The notes below the pieces were generated by a model. The model was not told the origin of the DNA and did no database searches. It saw only the letters and a list, made by a program, of their open reading frames with translations. Below are positions 1 to 6,916 of a stretch of 17,047 bases of DNA, in pieces. Made by a program: the position numbers and the translations under genes. The DNA lies in contig JAJXXG010000061.1 in NCBI GenBank assembly GCA_021781255.1, forward strand, positions 1-17,047, given 5' to 3'. The stretch comes from Acidobacteriota bacterium (lineage in GTDB: Bacteria; Acidobacteriota; Terriglobia; Terriglobales; Acidobacteriaceae). Numbering within the stretch: the stretch's first letter is position 1; each line of letters opens with the position of its first letter.

Positions 1-942
1 AGCCCGGTAGTCATGGGCCAGTTGCAGTGCGGCGTTCTTTTCCTGCTGTGCTCCCGCCTTGTCGCCCAGCTGCGCCTTCAGTTGCGCCAGCCGCGTATGA
101 GCCACAAACGCGGGCGCCTCCTCTGTCTTGGAAGTGCTCGCCAGATACTCCTCCAGCATGCGGGCTGCCAGCGCGGAATTCTTCCCGGCTTTGATCAGCA
201 CCGACGCGCCGTTATACAGCGCCACCCCTGCGTGCCTGTCCCGCAGCGCATCCTTCTGGCCGTTCTCCAGCGCCGCCTCCATCTCCTGCAGGCGCCCGCG
301 CCGGCTGTAGAACGCGGCCAGCGTCACCCACTGGAAGGCCGGATGCGAACTCACCGCCAGCGCCTGCTTGAACTCCCGTTCCGCCGTGCCGTAGTCCTTT
401 TGCGACTCCGCGATGCGCGCCCGCAGCTCATATGCCCGCGCCGGGTCCACGCCATCCAGCTGGTTGGCAACCCCCTGAGCCTTGTCGTCGCCTCCGCCCA
501 CAATCCCCGGGGCAGAGTAGTAAAACTCGCCCAGATCCGCCAGAGCCTCCGCATTGCGCGGATTCGCCTTCACCGCCGCTTCAAACTCGATCCGCACACG
601 CTTGCCCAGCCCGTAGGCACTCAAAAACGACGCGCGATCTGCTTTCTCGCCCAGCGCCCGCCCCAGCCACAGGTGATAGTCGGAGTTCCCCCCGTCCATG
701 TTCACCGCCTGCTGGCATTCATTCGCTGCGGCATCCCAGTGCTCCAGCACGTATTGCACCCGGCATCGCAGGTTATGCGCCTCGGCCGTCGGGGGCAGGG
801 CATTGATCAGGGCCAGCGCCCGGTCCGCATCGCCCGCTTCCAGGGCCGCTGTCGCCTGTGCCGTAAGCTGATACTGCGCGTGGCCGGCGGTTGCCATGGC
901 CAGCGCCGAAGCCAGCAGTCCTGCCTGTATCCAGCCTCTCAC
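1..942 (-). CDS. Secreted TPR-repeat protein (3' end outside window)
   Basis: Seen: an open minus-strand frame of 314 codons with no stop before the window edge. It starts at a GTG (942-940) that overlaps the TGA stop of the upstream adaptor gene as GTGA, the pattern of translational coupling. Residues 1-22 look like a signal peptide: a basic start (RGW), a hydrophobic run of Leu/Ala, then GHAQ. The rest is alanine- and leucine-rich helical sequence with the Ala/Gly/Tyr spacing of tetratricopeptide repeats (for example around residues 30-95, 130-165 and 185-215). Known: TPR proteins are protein-binding scaffolds. Inferred: a periplasmic partner of the exporter to which the adaptor belongs. 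An internal ATG at codon 16 lies inside the signal peptide and is a poorer start. No enzyme domain is visible. Confidence 0.8.
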   Translation of the reverse strand, partial: MRGWIQAGLLASALAMATAGHAQYQLTAQATAALEAGDADRALALINALPPTAEAHNLRCRVQYVLEHWDAAANECQQAVNMDGGNSDYHLWLGRALGEKADRASFLSAYGLGKRVRIEFEAAVKANPRNAEALADLGEFYYSAPGIVGGGDDKAQGVANQLDGVDPARAYELRARIAESQKDYGTAEREFKQALAVSSHPAFQWVTLAAFYSRRGRLQEMEAALENGQKDALRDRHAGVALYNGASVLIKAGKNSALAARMLEEYLASTSKTEEAPAFVAHTRLAQLKAQLGDKAGAQQEKNAALQLAHDYRA

Positions 943-2177
943 TGCGCAACCTGTATCGGAATACCCTCTTGCAAGGGCTGTCCAGAGAGAGTTCCGGTCG
1001 CAACCACGTCTCCCGCATTCAATCCTGACGTAATCGCCACCTGCGTCAGATTGATGGTTCCCGTCATCACCGGAGTCCGCTTCAATGCGTCTCCTGTCAC
1101 CTTGAACACATACGGCTTGCCGCCCTCGGAGTACAGCGCCTCGCGCGGAATGCTCAGCGCGTTGGTCTCGCTCGATGTGGTCACCGTGACCGTCACATTC
1201 GTATCCGGCAGCAGTTGCCCGTCCGGATCGTCAATTGACACCAGCACCTCGCCCACCGTGCGCGTTCCGTAGGTGATCACGGTGATCGGCGTCCGCTCGA
1301 TATGGCCATTCCAGACCTTGCCCGTCTTGGCATCCCACTGGATCTGGATCGGCTGCCCCACGGCCAGCTTGCCAATCTCCGGCTCGTCAAAGTAGGCGCG
1401 CACGCGCTCGTGCTTCAGGTCTGCCATCTGCAGCAGCAGCTTGCCTTGCTCCACAAACTCCGTAGCGCCCGCGTTCACGCTGTAGACCGTTCCGGAAATC
1501 GGCGCATGGATCTGCGTCTGTGCAAGCACATTGCGCGCTACCGCCAAGTGCGCCTCTGCGTCGCTCATTGCCGCCTGAGTTCTTGCCAGGTCCGCGGCGG
1601 AATAGCGCCCCTTGGCGCTTTGTTCGGCCGCCGACAGGGTTGCCTCCGCGCTCGCCAGCCGCTGCCGAGCCGCCTCCACCTCACCCGCTGAGGCTGCTCC
1701 CGTCGCGCTCAACTTCACCAGCGCGTCCAGGTCCCGCTTCGCCTGGTCTCGATCCAGCCGGCTCCGTGTCAGGTCGGCGGCTGCCGCCTGCCGCTGCTCC
1801 AGCGTGCCGTTGTTCTTCACCGCGTCCAGCGCCGCCTGGGCAGACTTCACGCCGCTCTCCGCCGACGCTACCTGCGCCCGCGCCTGCACATCATCCAGCA
1901 CCATCAGCAGTTTGCCCGCCGGAACCACATCGCCCGGCTGCACATACAGTGCCTTCACCGTCGTCGCAATCGGACTGTGAAGCTCGTAGTTCACCTCCGG
2001 CTCCACGCGGCCGTTCGTGCTCACCGTGCTCGTCAGCGGCTGATGCGACACCTCCGCCACGCGTATCTGCTGGCGGGTCCGCGTCAGGGAGCGCACCGAA
2101 AAGAACACCACCACCACTACGACGGCCGCACCCACCCAGAGCCATCGACGGTCCAATTGCTTTCTTTCTCGAATCAT
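939..2177 (-). CDS. Efflux membrane-fusion (HlyD/MacA-type) periplasmic adaptor subunit
   Basis: A 412-residue adaptor that would link an inner-membrane pump to an outer-membrane channel. Seen in order: a short basic N-terminus and one membrane segment (about 13-28); a first half-lipoyl motif (about 60-95, with QPGDVVPAGKLL); a long Ala/Gln/Glu/Arg-rich coiled-coil hairpin (about 98-215); the second half-lipoyl (THAPISGTV-like, here QIHAPISGTVYSV, about 222-250); a beta-barrel domain (about 255-335); and a C-terminal membrane-proximal domain with LSIPREALY (341-349). The domain order and length are normal for MacA-like adaptors of ABC (MacB-type) or RND pumps. No pump gene is in the window; it may lie beyond the TPR gene to the left. 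The protein has an uncleaved membrane anchor rather than a lipobox. Its stop overlaps the start of the TPR gene. Confidence 0.93.
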   Translation of the reverse strand: MIRERKQLDRRWLWVGAAVVVVVVFFSVRSLTRTRQQIRVAEVSHQPLTSTVSTNGRVEPEVNYELHSPIATTVKALYVQPGDVVPAGKLLMVLDDVQARAQVASAESGVKSAQAALDAVKNNGTLEQRQAAAADLTRSRLDRDQAKRDLDALVKLSATGAASAGEVEAARQRLASAEATLSAAEQSAKGRYSAADLARTQAAMSDAEAHLAVARNVLAQTQIHAPISGTVYSVNAGATEFVEQGKLLLQMADLKHERVRAYFDEPEIGKLAVGQPIQIQWDAKTGKVWNGHIERTPITVITYGTRTVGEVLVSIDDPDGQLLPDTNVTVTVTTSSETNALSIPREALYSEGGKPYVFKVTGDALKRTPVMTGTINLTQVAITSGLNAGDVVATGTLSGQPLQEGIPIQVAQ

Positions 2178-2194
2178 CCCTATAACCTGAGCCA

Positions 2195-2200
2195 GTATAT
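2195..2200 (-). promoter_or_regulatory. Possible -10 box for the adaptor operon
   Basis: On the minus strand the sequence TATACT lies 17 nt before the adaptor ATG, inside an AT-rich patch in the 111-bp divergent gap (2178-2288) between the adaptor and queF. No convincing -35 hexamer is seen at the usual distance, and AGG close to the start is the only ribosome-binding hint. This is a low-confidence assignment. Confidence 0.35.
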
Positions 2201-2276
2201 AGGACTCTTGAAACAGCCGGAGGAATCAGGAAAAATCCGGCGCATCCCCCTGTGGCCCACGCCTTCCCCGCGCCCG

Positions 2277-2282
2277 TACAAT
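2277..2282 (+). promoter_or_regulatory. -10 box (TACAAT) directly before queF
   Basis: TACAAT matches five of six positions of the sigma-70 -10 consensus and is separated from the queF ATG by only six bases (CAATGC). Transcription starting the usual 6-7 bp after this box would begin at or next to the start codon, so the mRNA would have essentially no leader. No Shine-Dalgarno is visible upstream of the ATG. No good -35 hexamer is seen 16-18 bp upstream. Confidence 0.5.
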
Positions 2283-2288
2283 CAATGC

Positions 2289-2687
2289 ATGTCTCAGCAA
2301 CCGCGTTATACCGACGATCACGCCAAGGCTGGCCTCGATTTCGCCTTCCCGCCCATCGAAACCTGGCAGAACCAGTTTCCCGGCTACGAAATCATCATCG
2401 ACGATCCCGAGCTGACCTCCGTCTGTCCCAAAACGGGTCTGCCCGACTTCGGCGTTCTCACCATCCGCTACATGCCCCGGAACCGCTGCCTTGAGCTCAA
2501 ATCCCTCAAGGAATACCTCTTTTGCTACCGCAATCTCGGCATCTTTCAGGAAAACATCGTCAACCAGGTCCTCGAAGACGTCGTAAAAGCCTGCGATCCC
2601 GTCTGGGCCGTCGTCCGCGGCGAGTTCCGTCCCCGCGGCGGCATCGCCACCACCGTCGAAGCCCGCTGGCCCCGTCCGCAGGCATAG
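2289..2687 (+). CDS. queF: NADPH-dependent 7-cyano-7-deazaguanine reductase QueF (type I)
   Basis: Reduces the nitrile preQ0 to the amine preQ1 with NADPH in the cytoplasm, a step in making queuosine for tRNA wobble bases. Seen: 132 residues with the nucleophilic Cys46 in SVCPKTGLPDFG and Asp53 seven residues on, the same spacing as the known Cys/Asp pair. The QueF motif ELKSLKEYLF is at 68-77, and FQEN (85-88) carries the substrate-binding Glu87. The C-terminal FRPRGGI block is also typical. Single-domain T-fold QueFs of the Bacillus type have this layout; this one is short at the C-terminus. The ATG at 2289 gives the expected N-terminus; longer in-frame starts would run back through the promoter and into the adaptor gene on the other strand. 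No other queuosine genes are in the window. Confidence 0.96.
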   Translation: MSQQPRYTDDHAKAGLDFAFPPIETWQNQFPGYEIIIDDPELTSVCPKTGLPDFGVLTIRYMPRNRCLELKSLKEYLFCYRNLGIFQENIVNQVLEDVVKACDPVWAVVRGEFRPRGGIATTVEARWPRPQA

Positions 2688-2765
2688 TTCGCCTCCCCGG
2701 CGCGGTCCCCGGTTCCACGCCGCCCTAGCCCGGTGATTCTCTTGATTCCCGGCCATCATTTCTTC

Positions 2766-2770
2766 AGGAT
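2766..2770 (+). promoter_or_regulatory. Ribosome-binding site supporting the TTG start of the MFS gene
   Basis: AGGAT ends seven bases before the TTG at 2778 and is the only Shine-Dalgarno-like sequence near the 5' end of this frame. It supports the unusual TTG start over an internal one. A TTGATT at 2742-2747 lies 17 bp before the overlapping hexamer CAGGAT and could be a -35 box, but the -10 match is weak. Confidence 0.45.
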
Positions 2771-2777
2771 GTAACCT

Positions 2778-4040
2778 TTGGTCAAGCCGTCCCAAACTGC
2801 GCGCGACTTCGCCGCTCCCGCCATCGGGACCGTCGCACTGCTGCTCGGCCTCAACCTGCTCAACTACATTGACCGCTACATCCTGCCCGGCGAGGTCGCC
2901 CTCATCCAGCGCGATTTCCACTCCACCGATCAGCAGATGGGCGCCCTCACTACCGCGCTCTTCATCACCTACATGATCGTGGCGCCGCTCACCGGCTGGC
3001 TCGGCGACCGCTTCCCGCGCAAGCCGCTCATCATCTCCGGAGCTGTCCTCTGGAGCCTCGCTACTCTTGCCACGGCGTGGGTCCACAGCTACTGGACACT
3101 CTACTTCCGCCACGCCCTCGTCGGTGTCGGCGAAGCCACCTTCGGCATCTTTGCTCCCGCCGTTCTGGCGGACTTCTACCCCGAGCGCGATCGCAACCGC
3201 GTCCTCTCCATCTTCTATCTCGCCATCCCCGTCGGAGCCGCGCTCGGCTATGTCGCCGGCGGCAAGCTCGGCTCGCTCTGGGGCTGGCGTATGCCGTTCT
3301 TTGTCTGCGCGATCCCCGGACTCATCGTAGCCGCGCTCTACGCATGGCTGGGCCGCGAACCCGTACGCGGCGCCAGCGATCACCTTCGTCCCACCGCCAG
3401 CCGCGCCACCGTTCTCGGACTCTTCCAGAACCGCGCCTACCTCTCCGCCACCTTCGGCCTCGCCATGCTCACCTTCGCCATGGGCGGAATCAGCGCCTGG
3501 GTCCCCACCTTCCTGCACCGCGACGCTGGCCTCTCCGTAGCCGATTCCAGCATGGTCGTCGGCGCCATCACCGTCATCGACGGCATCGCCGGCACCCTCG
3601 TCGGCGGCTGGATCGCCCAGCGCTGGCTCCGTTCCGATCACCGCGCCCTCTATCTGCTCTCCTTCTGGAGCGTCGCCCTCACCCTGCCCTGCGGCATCCT
3701 CATCTTCTTTGGCCCCACGCACTGGGCCGTGCCAGCGCTCTTCGCCGCCGAGTTCTTCCTCTTCCTCAACACCGGCCCGCTCAACGCCGCCATCGTCAAC
3801 TCCGTCTCCGCCCCCGTTCGCGCCACCGCCGTCTCCATCAATCTCTTCTGCATCCACTTCTTCGGAGACACCTTCTCCCCCCAGATCATCGGGGCCATCT
3901 CCGACCGTTCCAATCTCCGCATCGGCCTCGGCGCCACGCTCGTCTTCCTCGTGTTCTCCTGCATCCTTCTGCTGGCCGGAGCAGCCGTCGCACCGCCCCT
4001 CGAAGAAGCTTTGGCCACCGCAGACGCCACCGCGGATTGA
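2778..4040 (+). CDS. Spinster-like major facilitator superfamily transporter
   Basis: A 420-residue, 12-helix inner-membrane carrier. Seen: the first helix carries LNLLNYIDRYIL, which resembles the NYxDR signature of the spinster (Spns) branch. MFS motif A is present in the loop after helix 2 (GWLGDRFPRKPLI), and helices 4-5 contain GVGEATFGIFAPAVLADFYPERDRNRV, with GAALGYVAGG following. The C-terminal half repeats the six-helix pattern. Known: spinster-like carriers move lipids or organic anions; the bacterial ones mostly have no assigned substrate, and none is proposed here. The start is TTG with an AGGAT upstream; an ATG start would remove the first helix. It lies 90 bp after queF and 76 bp before the glycosyltransferase, both on the same strand, but the glycosyltransferase seems to have its own promoter. 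Confidence 0.9.
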   Translation: MVKPSQTARDFAAPAIGTVALLLGLNLLNYIDRYILPGEVALIQRDFHSTDQQMGALTTALFITYMIVAPLTGWLGDRFPRKPLIISGAVLWSLATLATAWVHSYWTLYFRHALVGVGEATFGIFAPAVLADFYPERDRNRVLSIFYLAIPVGAALGYVAGGKLGSLWGWRMPFFVCAIPGLIVAALYAWLGREPVRGASDHLRPTASRATVLGLFQNRAYLSATFGLAMLTFAMGGISAWVPTFLHRDAGLSVADSSMVVGAITVIDGIAGTLVGGWIAQRWLRSDHRALYLLSFWSVALTLPCGILIFFGPTHWAVPALFAAEFFLFLNTGPLNAAIVNSVSAPVRATAVSINLFCIHFFGDTFSPQIIGAISDRSNLRIGLGATLVFLVFSCILLLAGAAVAPPLEEALATADATAD

Positions 4041-4050
4041 TTTCGTTAAC

Positions 4051-4063
4051 TTGACCTCGTCAA
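4051..4063. promoter_or_regulatory. Short inverted repeat TTGAC-CTC-GTCAA
   Basis: A perfect five-base inverted repeat around CTC, in the 76-bp gap between the MFS and glycosyltransferase genes and about 40 bp before the putative -10 box of the latter. It could be a small operator. It is too short to be certain, and it has no T-tract, so it is not an intrinsic terminator. Confidence 0.3.
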
Positions 4064-4104
4064 ACCAAACCAGCCAGCCATCCGCGTAAAGCTCGCCCAT
4101 CGGT

Positions 4105-4110
4105 CATACT
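4105..4110 (+). promoter_or_regulatory. Possible -10 box (CATACT) directly before the glycosyltransferase
   Basis: CATACT (four of six consensus positions) is six bases before the ATG at 4117, the same geometry as at queF. No Shine-Dalgarno is visible in the upstream sequence. No -35 match is seen at 16-18 bp. Confidence 0.35.
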
Positions 4111-4116
4111 GGCCCT

Positions 4117-5328
4117 ATGCATCCCTATGCCGTAGCGTCCCAGGCATTCACCGCCGTCAGTTGGGCAATCGCCTTTGGATGGCTCTGGCAGGCGTTCGCC
4201 TCTCTGCGCGGCATGCCCACTCTGCCCGATCTCACGGCAAACCCTACCCCCGATCTGCCTCGCCTCCAGCCGGAGTCCGCTCCGCACCTCACCGTCATCG
4301 TCCCGGCCTGCAATGAGGAGGCCGCCATCCAGACCACGCTGCGTTCGCTCCTCGCCTCCACTGGCCTCCGCCTCCAGATCATCGCCGTCGATGACCGCTC
4401 CACAGACAGCACCGGCGCCAAGATGGACGAGGTTGCAGCCGAGGTCGCCGCCGCGCCCGGCCCGCACACGCTCACCGTCCTGCATATCCGCGAGTTGCCT
4501 CCCGGCTGGCTTGGCAAGCCGCACGCTATGTCCCTCGCCGCGCAGCAGGCCACCGCCCCCTGGCTCCTCTTTACCGATGGCGACGTGGCCTTCCATCCGC
4601 GCGCCCTTCAGTTGGCCGTGCAGCAGGCAGAACGCGATCAGGCCGACCACCTCGTCCTGGTGCCGTCGCTCATCTTCCACTCCACCGGCGAGCGTGCCAT
4701 GCTCGCCACCATGCAGGTTCTCGCCCAGTGGACCGTCCGCCTCTGGCGGGTTGCCGATCCCCGTGCCCGCGACTTCCTCGGCGTCGGCGGCTTCAACCTC
4801 GTCCGCCGCGAGGTCTACACCCGCATCGGCGGCTTTCAGTCCCTCCGCATGGAGGTCCTCGACGACCTTCGTCTCGGCTGGCGCATCAAGCGTTCCGGCT
4901 TCGCGCAGCGCGTCGTCGTTGGCCCCGGCCTCGTCCGCATTCGCTGGATCCCCGGCCCGTTCTTCGTCATTCAACTGATGGAAAAGAACGGTTTCGCCGT
5001 CTATCGATTCCGTGTATTCCTGCATCTGGCGGCGTGCCTGGCTCTCGCCGTGCACACGCTCTGGCCGCTCGCGGCCATCGTCGCCGGTGGATGGTCGCTC
5101 GTCGCGGGCCTGCTTTCCTGCATCGCGATCACCATGGTCTTCGCCGCCAACCGCCGCGTCACGCAGGTCTCCGCCTGGCATGCGATCTTCTACGCGCCCG
5201 CCGCCATGCTCATCGTCTACGCGTTTCTGCGCTCCATGGCGCTTGCTCTCGTCCGCAACGGCGTGGTCTGGCGCGGCACGCGCTATCCGCTTCGCGACCT
5301 GCGCCGCGCCGCCGGCCCGCTCTGGTAG
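4117..5328 (+). CDS. Membrane-anchored family 2 glycosyltransferase (HpnB/CrtQ-like)
   Basis: Transfers a sugar from a nucleotide sugar to an acceptor at the cytoplasmic face of the membrane. Seen in 403 residues: an N-terminal membrane helix (about 10-30); the GT-A fold start TVIVPACNEEAAI (59-71); the nucleotide-binding DDRSTDST (92-99); the metal-binding TDGD (153-156); the likely catalytic segment EVLDDLRLG (246-254); and about three C-terminal membrane helices (about 302-376) with VWRGTRY (384-390) after them. This layout is shared by hopanoid-associated (HpnB) and carotenoid (CrtQ) glycosyltransferases. The acceptor cannot be read from sequence, and no hopanoid or carotenoid gene is adjacent. 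ispG, which feeds such lipids, is 1.6 kb away but separately transcribed. The motif residues are intact. Confidence 0.9.
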   Translation: MHPYAVASQAFTAVSWAIAFGWLWQAFASLRGMPTLPDLTANPTPDLPRLQPESAPHLTVIVPACNEEAAIQTTLRSLLASTGLRLQIIAVDDRSTDSTGAKMDEVAAEVAAAPGPHTLTVLHIRELPPGWLGKPHAMSLAAQQATAPWLLFTDGDVAFHPRALQLAVQQAERDQADHLVLVPSLIFHSTGERAMLATMQVLAQWTVRLWRVADPRARDFLGVGGFNLVRREVYTRIGGFQSLRMEVLDDLRLGWRIKRSGFAQRVVVGPGLVRIRWIPGPFFVIQLMEKNGFAVYRFRVFLHLAACLALAVHTLWPLAAIVAGGWSLVAGLLSCIAITMVFAANRRVTQVSAWHAIFYAPAAMLIVYAFLRSMALALVRNGVVWRGTRYPLRDLRRAAGPLW

Positions 5329-5336
5329 CGCGCTAC
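5325..5336. repeat. Perfect palindrome spanning two convergent stop codons
   Basis: GTAGCGCGCTAC is a perfect 12-bp palindrome. Its left half holds the TAG stop of the plus-strand glycosyltransferase (5326-5328) and its right half holds the TAG stop of the minus-strand gene (5333-5335). Only four bases separate the two genes. With no spacer it cannot form a good hairpin with a loop and there is no T-tract, so a terminator role is doubtful. Confidence 0.5.
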
Positions 5337-5866
5337 TGCTTCGTCGATTGCCCCTTGTTCAGCGGCTCCTGCATCCGCGGATTGCCATACCCGCTGTGCG
5401 CTTGCCCGGAGTGCAGATTCGGATCGCGAATCGGTGGTGTCGCCTGCTCGCCGTTGAATCCATGCAGCAGCCGCGGGTTCGGCCGAAACTTCGGCGGCCC
5501 TCCGTAGAACTGCCGCACATGGCTCAGTACCAGCGCATAGCGGTTGCGAATCGGCTGCACCACCCCGCGAATCCGCACGTCCGTGTCACGATACTTCTCC
5601 AGTGCGCCCACCTCGTCCCGGTCTTCCCACGGGCTGATGATGGTAAACCGGCAGCGCTCGTCCGGCGTATCCGGACGGCACACATCCAGGTAGCGCGTCC
5701 CATCCGGCAGTTGCACCACGTCGTACACATGCGCCGTCACGCATACATCCTTGTTTGTCATGTGGGTGGCTTGTTCCGCCGTCACGCACGCCTGTTTTTT
5801 GGCGCTCCACGCCGGCGGCGCAACCGCCAGCAGGCACAGCACGGCAATCGACAGTATCCAGCGCAT
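5333..5866 (-). CDS. Small secreted protein with an OB-fold-like core, unknown function
   Basis: Not assigned to a named family. Seen in 177 residues: a clear signal peptide (1-21, hydrophobic core ending PPAWSA); four cysteines in the mature part (27, 42, 63, 72) that could form two disulfides in the periplasm; and a central beta-rich region (about 40-120). That region contains VCVTAHVYDVVQLPDGTRYLDVC, then RDTDVRIRGVVQPI and YALVLSHVRQF, the strand pattern of OB-fold proteins in which a strand ending RGVV is followed by a turn and a last strand. The C-terminal 55 residues are Pro/Gly/Asn-rich and probably disordered. The OB-fold call is from pattern only. The gene follows the outer-membrane barrel gene by 67 bp on the same strand. 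Confidence 0.75.
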   Translation of the reverse strand: MRWILSIAVLCLLAVAPPAWSAKKQACVTAEQATHMTNKDVCVTAHVYDVVQLPDGTRYLDVCRPDTPDERCRFTIISPWEDRDEVGALEKYRDTDVRIRGVVQPIRNRYALVLSHVRQFYGGPPKFRPNPRLLHGFNGEQATPPIRDPNLHSGQAHSGYGNPRMQEPLNKGQSTKQ

Positions 5867-5918
5867 CCGCAGTCTCGGCTTTGGCTATTTCTGAGCCTAT
5901 TGCACGCGGCTGCCGGAA

Positions 5919-5936
5919 GGGAAGTGCTCTGCGTCA
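5919..5936 (-). promoter_or_regulatory. Upstream motif copy 1 (TGACGCAGA ... CTTCCC)
   Basis: On the minus strand TGACGCAGA (5936-5928) is followed after GCA by CTTCCC (5924-5919). CTTCCC ends 53 nt before the first base of the ATG of the small secreted protein. The same two-part motif occurs before the next gene upstream, at 6820-6834. Here the TGA is also the stop codon of the barrel gene. It may be a promoter or activator element; its function is unknown. Confidence 0.35.
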
Positions 5937-6767
5937 GAAGTGCCGGGCCAGCAATCCATTCAAGCCCTTTCCCGGCTTCGATCCCCACGTCTCATACAGG
6001 CCCAGATAGGCGTAGTTCTCCGTCTGACCAATCACCGAGTGCCCATACGCAAACAGCACCTGAAGTCCGGGGTTCCTGATCGAGTAGTAGCCGCCCACAT
6101 CCACCATGCTCGACGCGTGAATCTGCGGAGTCGCCAGCCCCTCCTGCTGATGGCTGAACAGCTCCGCACCCAGCGTCAGCCGCTCGTTCAGTTCCCGCTG
6201 CACCAGCCAGCCCGCGTAGAAGAAATTCTTGTACTGCGTCTGCGGAACAACCTGGTATCCCGCGCCGCCGTAGCTTGTCCACGGACCCCAGCTCTTCTGC
6301 ACCCACACCGGCAGCTTGTACCACGCCTTGCCAACGCCCAGCCCCTTGTCTGCGTTACCTGTCGGAACCTCCAGCATGGGGAACGTCCCAATCTGCGGAC
6401 GGTGCGCCGTCTCCTGCACAAACCGGTACTTCACGCCCAGTTCCGTGTCCGTCAGCCCAAACGCGCTCGGCCCCGTTCCCGCTGGCGCATACACCGGCTT
6501 GTTCATCGGCACAATCGCCCCAAACGGCAGAACTGCGTGGATCTGCACATTCGGCGCCGCGCCCCAGTTGAACTCCAGCGCGGGTCCCGTCGGGTCCGTC
6601 TCCACCGGCGTGCTGGAAACAGATCCGAACTGGTAGAACTCGTAATGCCGAAAGTCCACCGGCTCCGGGTCATCCGTCTGGAACGGCGGACCAGCCCACG
6701 CCGCGCACATTGGCAGCAGAAGCAGCGTCGCCAGCGCAAGCCTGCCCGCAAGGCGTTTTCTCATCAT
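5934..6767 (-). CDS. Outer-membrane beta-barrel protein (transporter-like, 'MetA-pathway' type)
   Basis: Seen in 277 residues: a signal peptide (1-25, ending CAAWAG), mature N-terminus GPPFQTDDPEPVDFRHYEFYQF, alternating polar/hydrophobic strands with many aromatic residues throughout, and a terminal phenylalanine (LLARHF), the usual outer-membrane assembly signal. Phrases such as LGVKYRFV, GTFPMLEVPTGN and SYGGAGYQV fit the widespread family annotated as putative phenol-degradation (MetA pathway) outer-membrane proteins. Known members are uncharacterised channels or surface proteins; the pathway name is not a proven function. Two adjacent ATGs (6767, 6764) are possible starts. AGGG lies just upstream, so the ribosome site is weak or close. 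Confidence 0.8.
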   Translation of the reverse strand: MMRKRLAGRLALATLLLLPMCAAWAGPPFQTDDPEPVDFRHYEFYQFGSVSSTPVETDPTGPALEFNWGAAPNVQIHAVLPFGAIVPMNKPVYAPAGTGPSAFGLTDTELGVKYRFVQETAHRPQIGTFPMLEVPTGNADKGLGVGKAWYKLPVWVQKSWGPWTSYGGAGYQVVPQTQYKNFFYAGWLVQRELNERLTLGAELFSHQQEGLATPQIHASSMVDVGGYYSIRNPGLQVLFAYGHSVIGQTENYAYLGLYETWGSKPGKGLNGLLARHF

Positions 6768-6819
6768 GCCCTCAAATGCAGTCAGTTGGTCTCGTGCCTC
6801 GTGAACCGGCAGTCAGCAG

Positions 6820-6834
6820 GGGAAGTCTGCGTCA
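6820..6834 (-). promoter_or_regulatory. Upstream motif copy 2 (TGACGCAGA-CTTCCC)
   Basis: On the minus strand TTGACGCAGACTTCCC occurs upstream of the barrel gene. CTTCCC (6825-6820) ends exactly 53 nt before the first base of the ATG, the same distance as in copy 1. Here TGACGCAGA and CTTCCC are directly joined, while copy 1 has GCA between them. TTGACG could serve as a -35 box, but no -10 match is seen 17 bp downstream. Confidence 0.35.
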
Positions 6835-6859
6835 AGTCTTGCGTGCCTGGGGAAGTAAA

Positions 6860-6890
6860 ACAGGCTGCGGATTACGGGTCCGCAGCCTGT
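6860..6890 (-). terminator. Rho-independent terminator after ispG
   Basis: A perfect 12-bp stem (ACAGGCTGCGGA paired with TCCGCAGCCTGT) encloses a seven-base loop. Read on the minus strand it is followed by TTTTACTT. It begins 26 bp after the ispG stop codon, so it should end the ispG transcript and insulate the barrel gene downstream. On the plus strand the stem is followed by CGTGTG, so it is directional. Confidence 0.88.
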
Positions 6891-6916
6891 CGTGTGCCGA
6901 GCAGGGAAGGGAACGC

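Noticed and set aside
13..1272. A 419-codon plus-strand open frame over the adaptor and TPR genes
   Set aside because: The product is Arg/Gln/Leu/His-rich without recognisable domains, while the opposite strand carries a clear membrane-fusion protein and TPR protein.
2178..2288. A preQ1 riboswitch upstream of queF
   Set aside because: I looked for the small hairpin with a C-rich loop and an A-rich tail and did not see it. The likely -10 box leaves almost no leader for one.
2226..4100. A 624-codon open frame on the minus strand opposite queF and the MFS gene
   Set aside because: The plus-strand genes have intact motifs and the antisense product is low-complexity Glu/Gly/Asp/Ala sequence. It comes from the strong C-ending codon bias of the plus genes, which removes stops from one antisense frame.
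4060..5181. A 373-codon minus-strand open frame opposite the glycosyltransferase
   Set aside because: It is antisense to a gene with intact GT2 motifs and its composition is biased to Glu, Gly, Ala and Asp.
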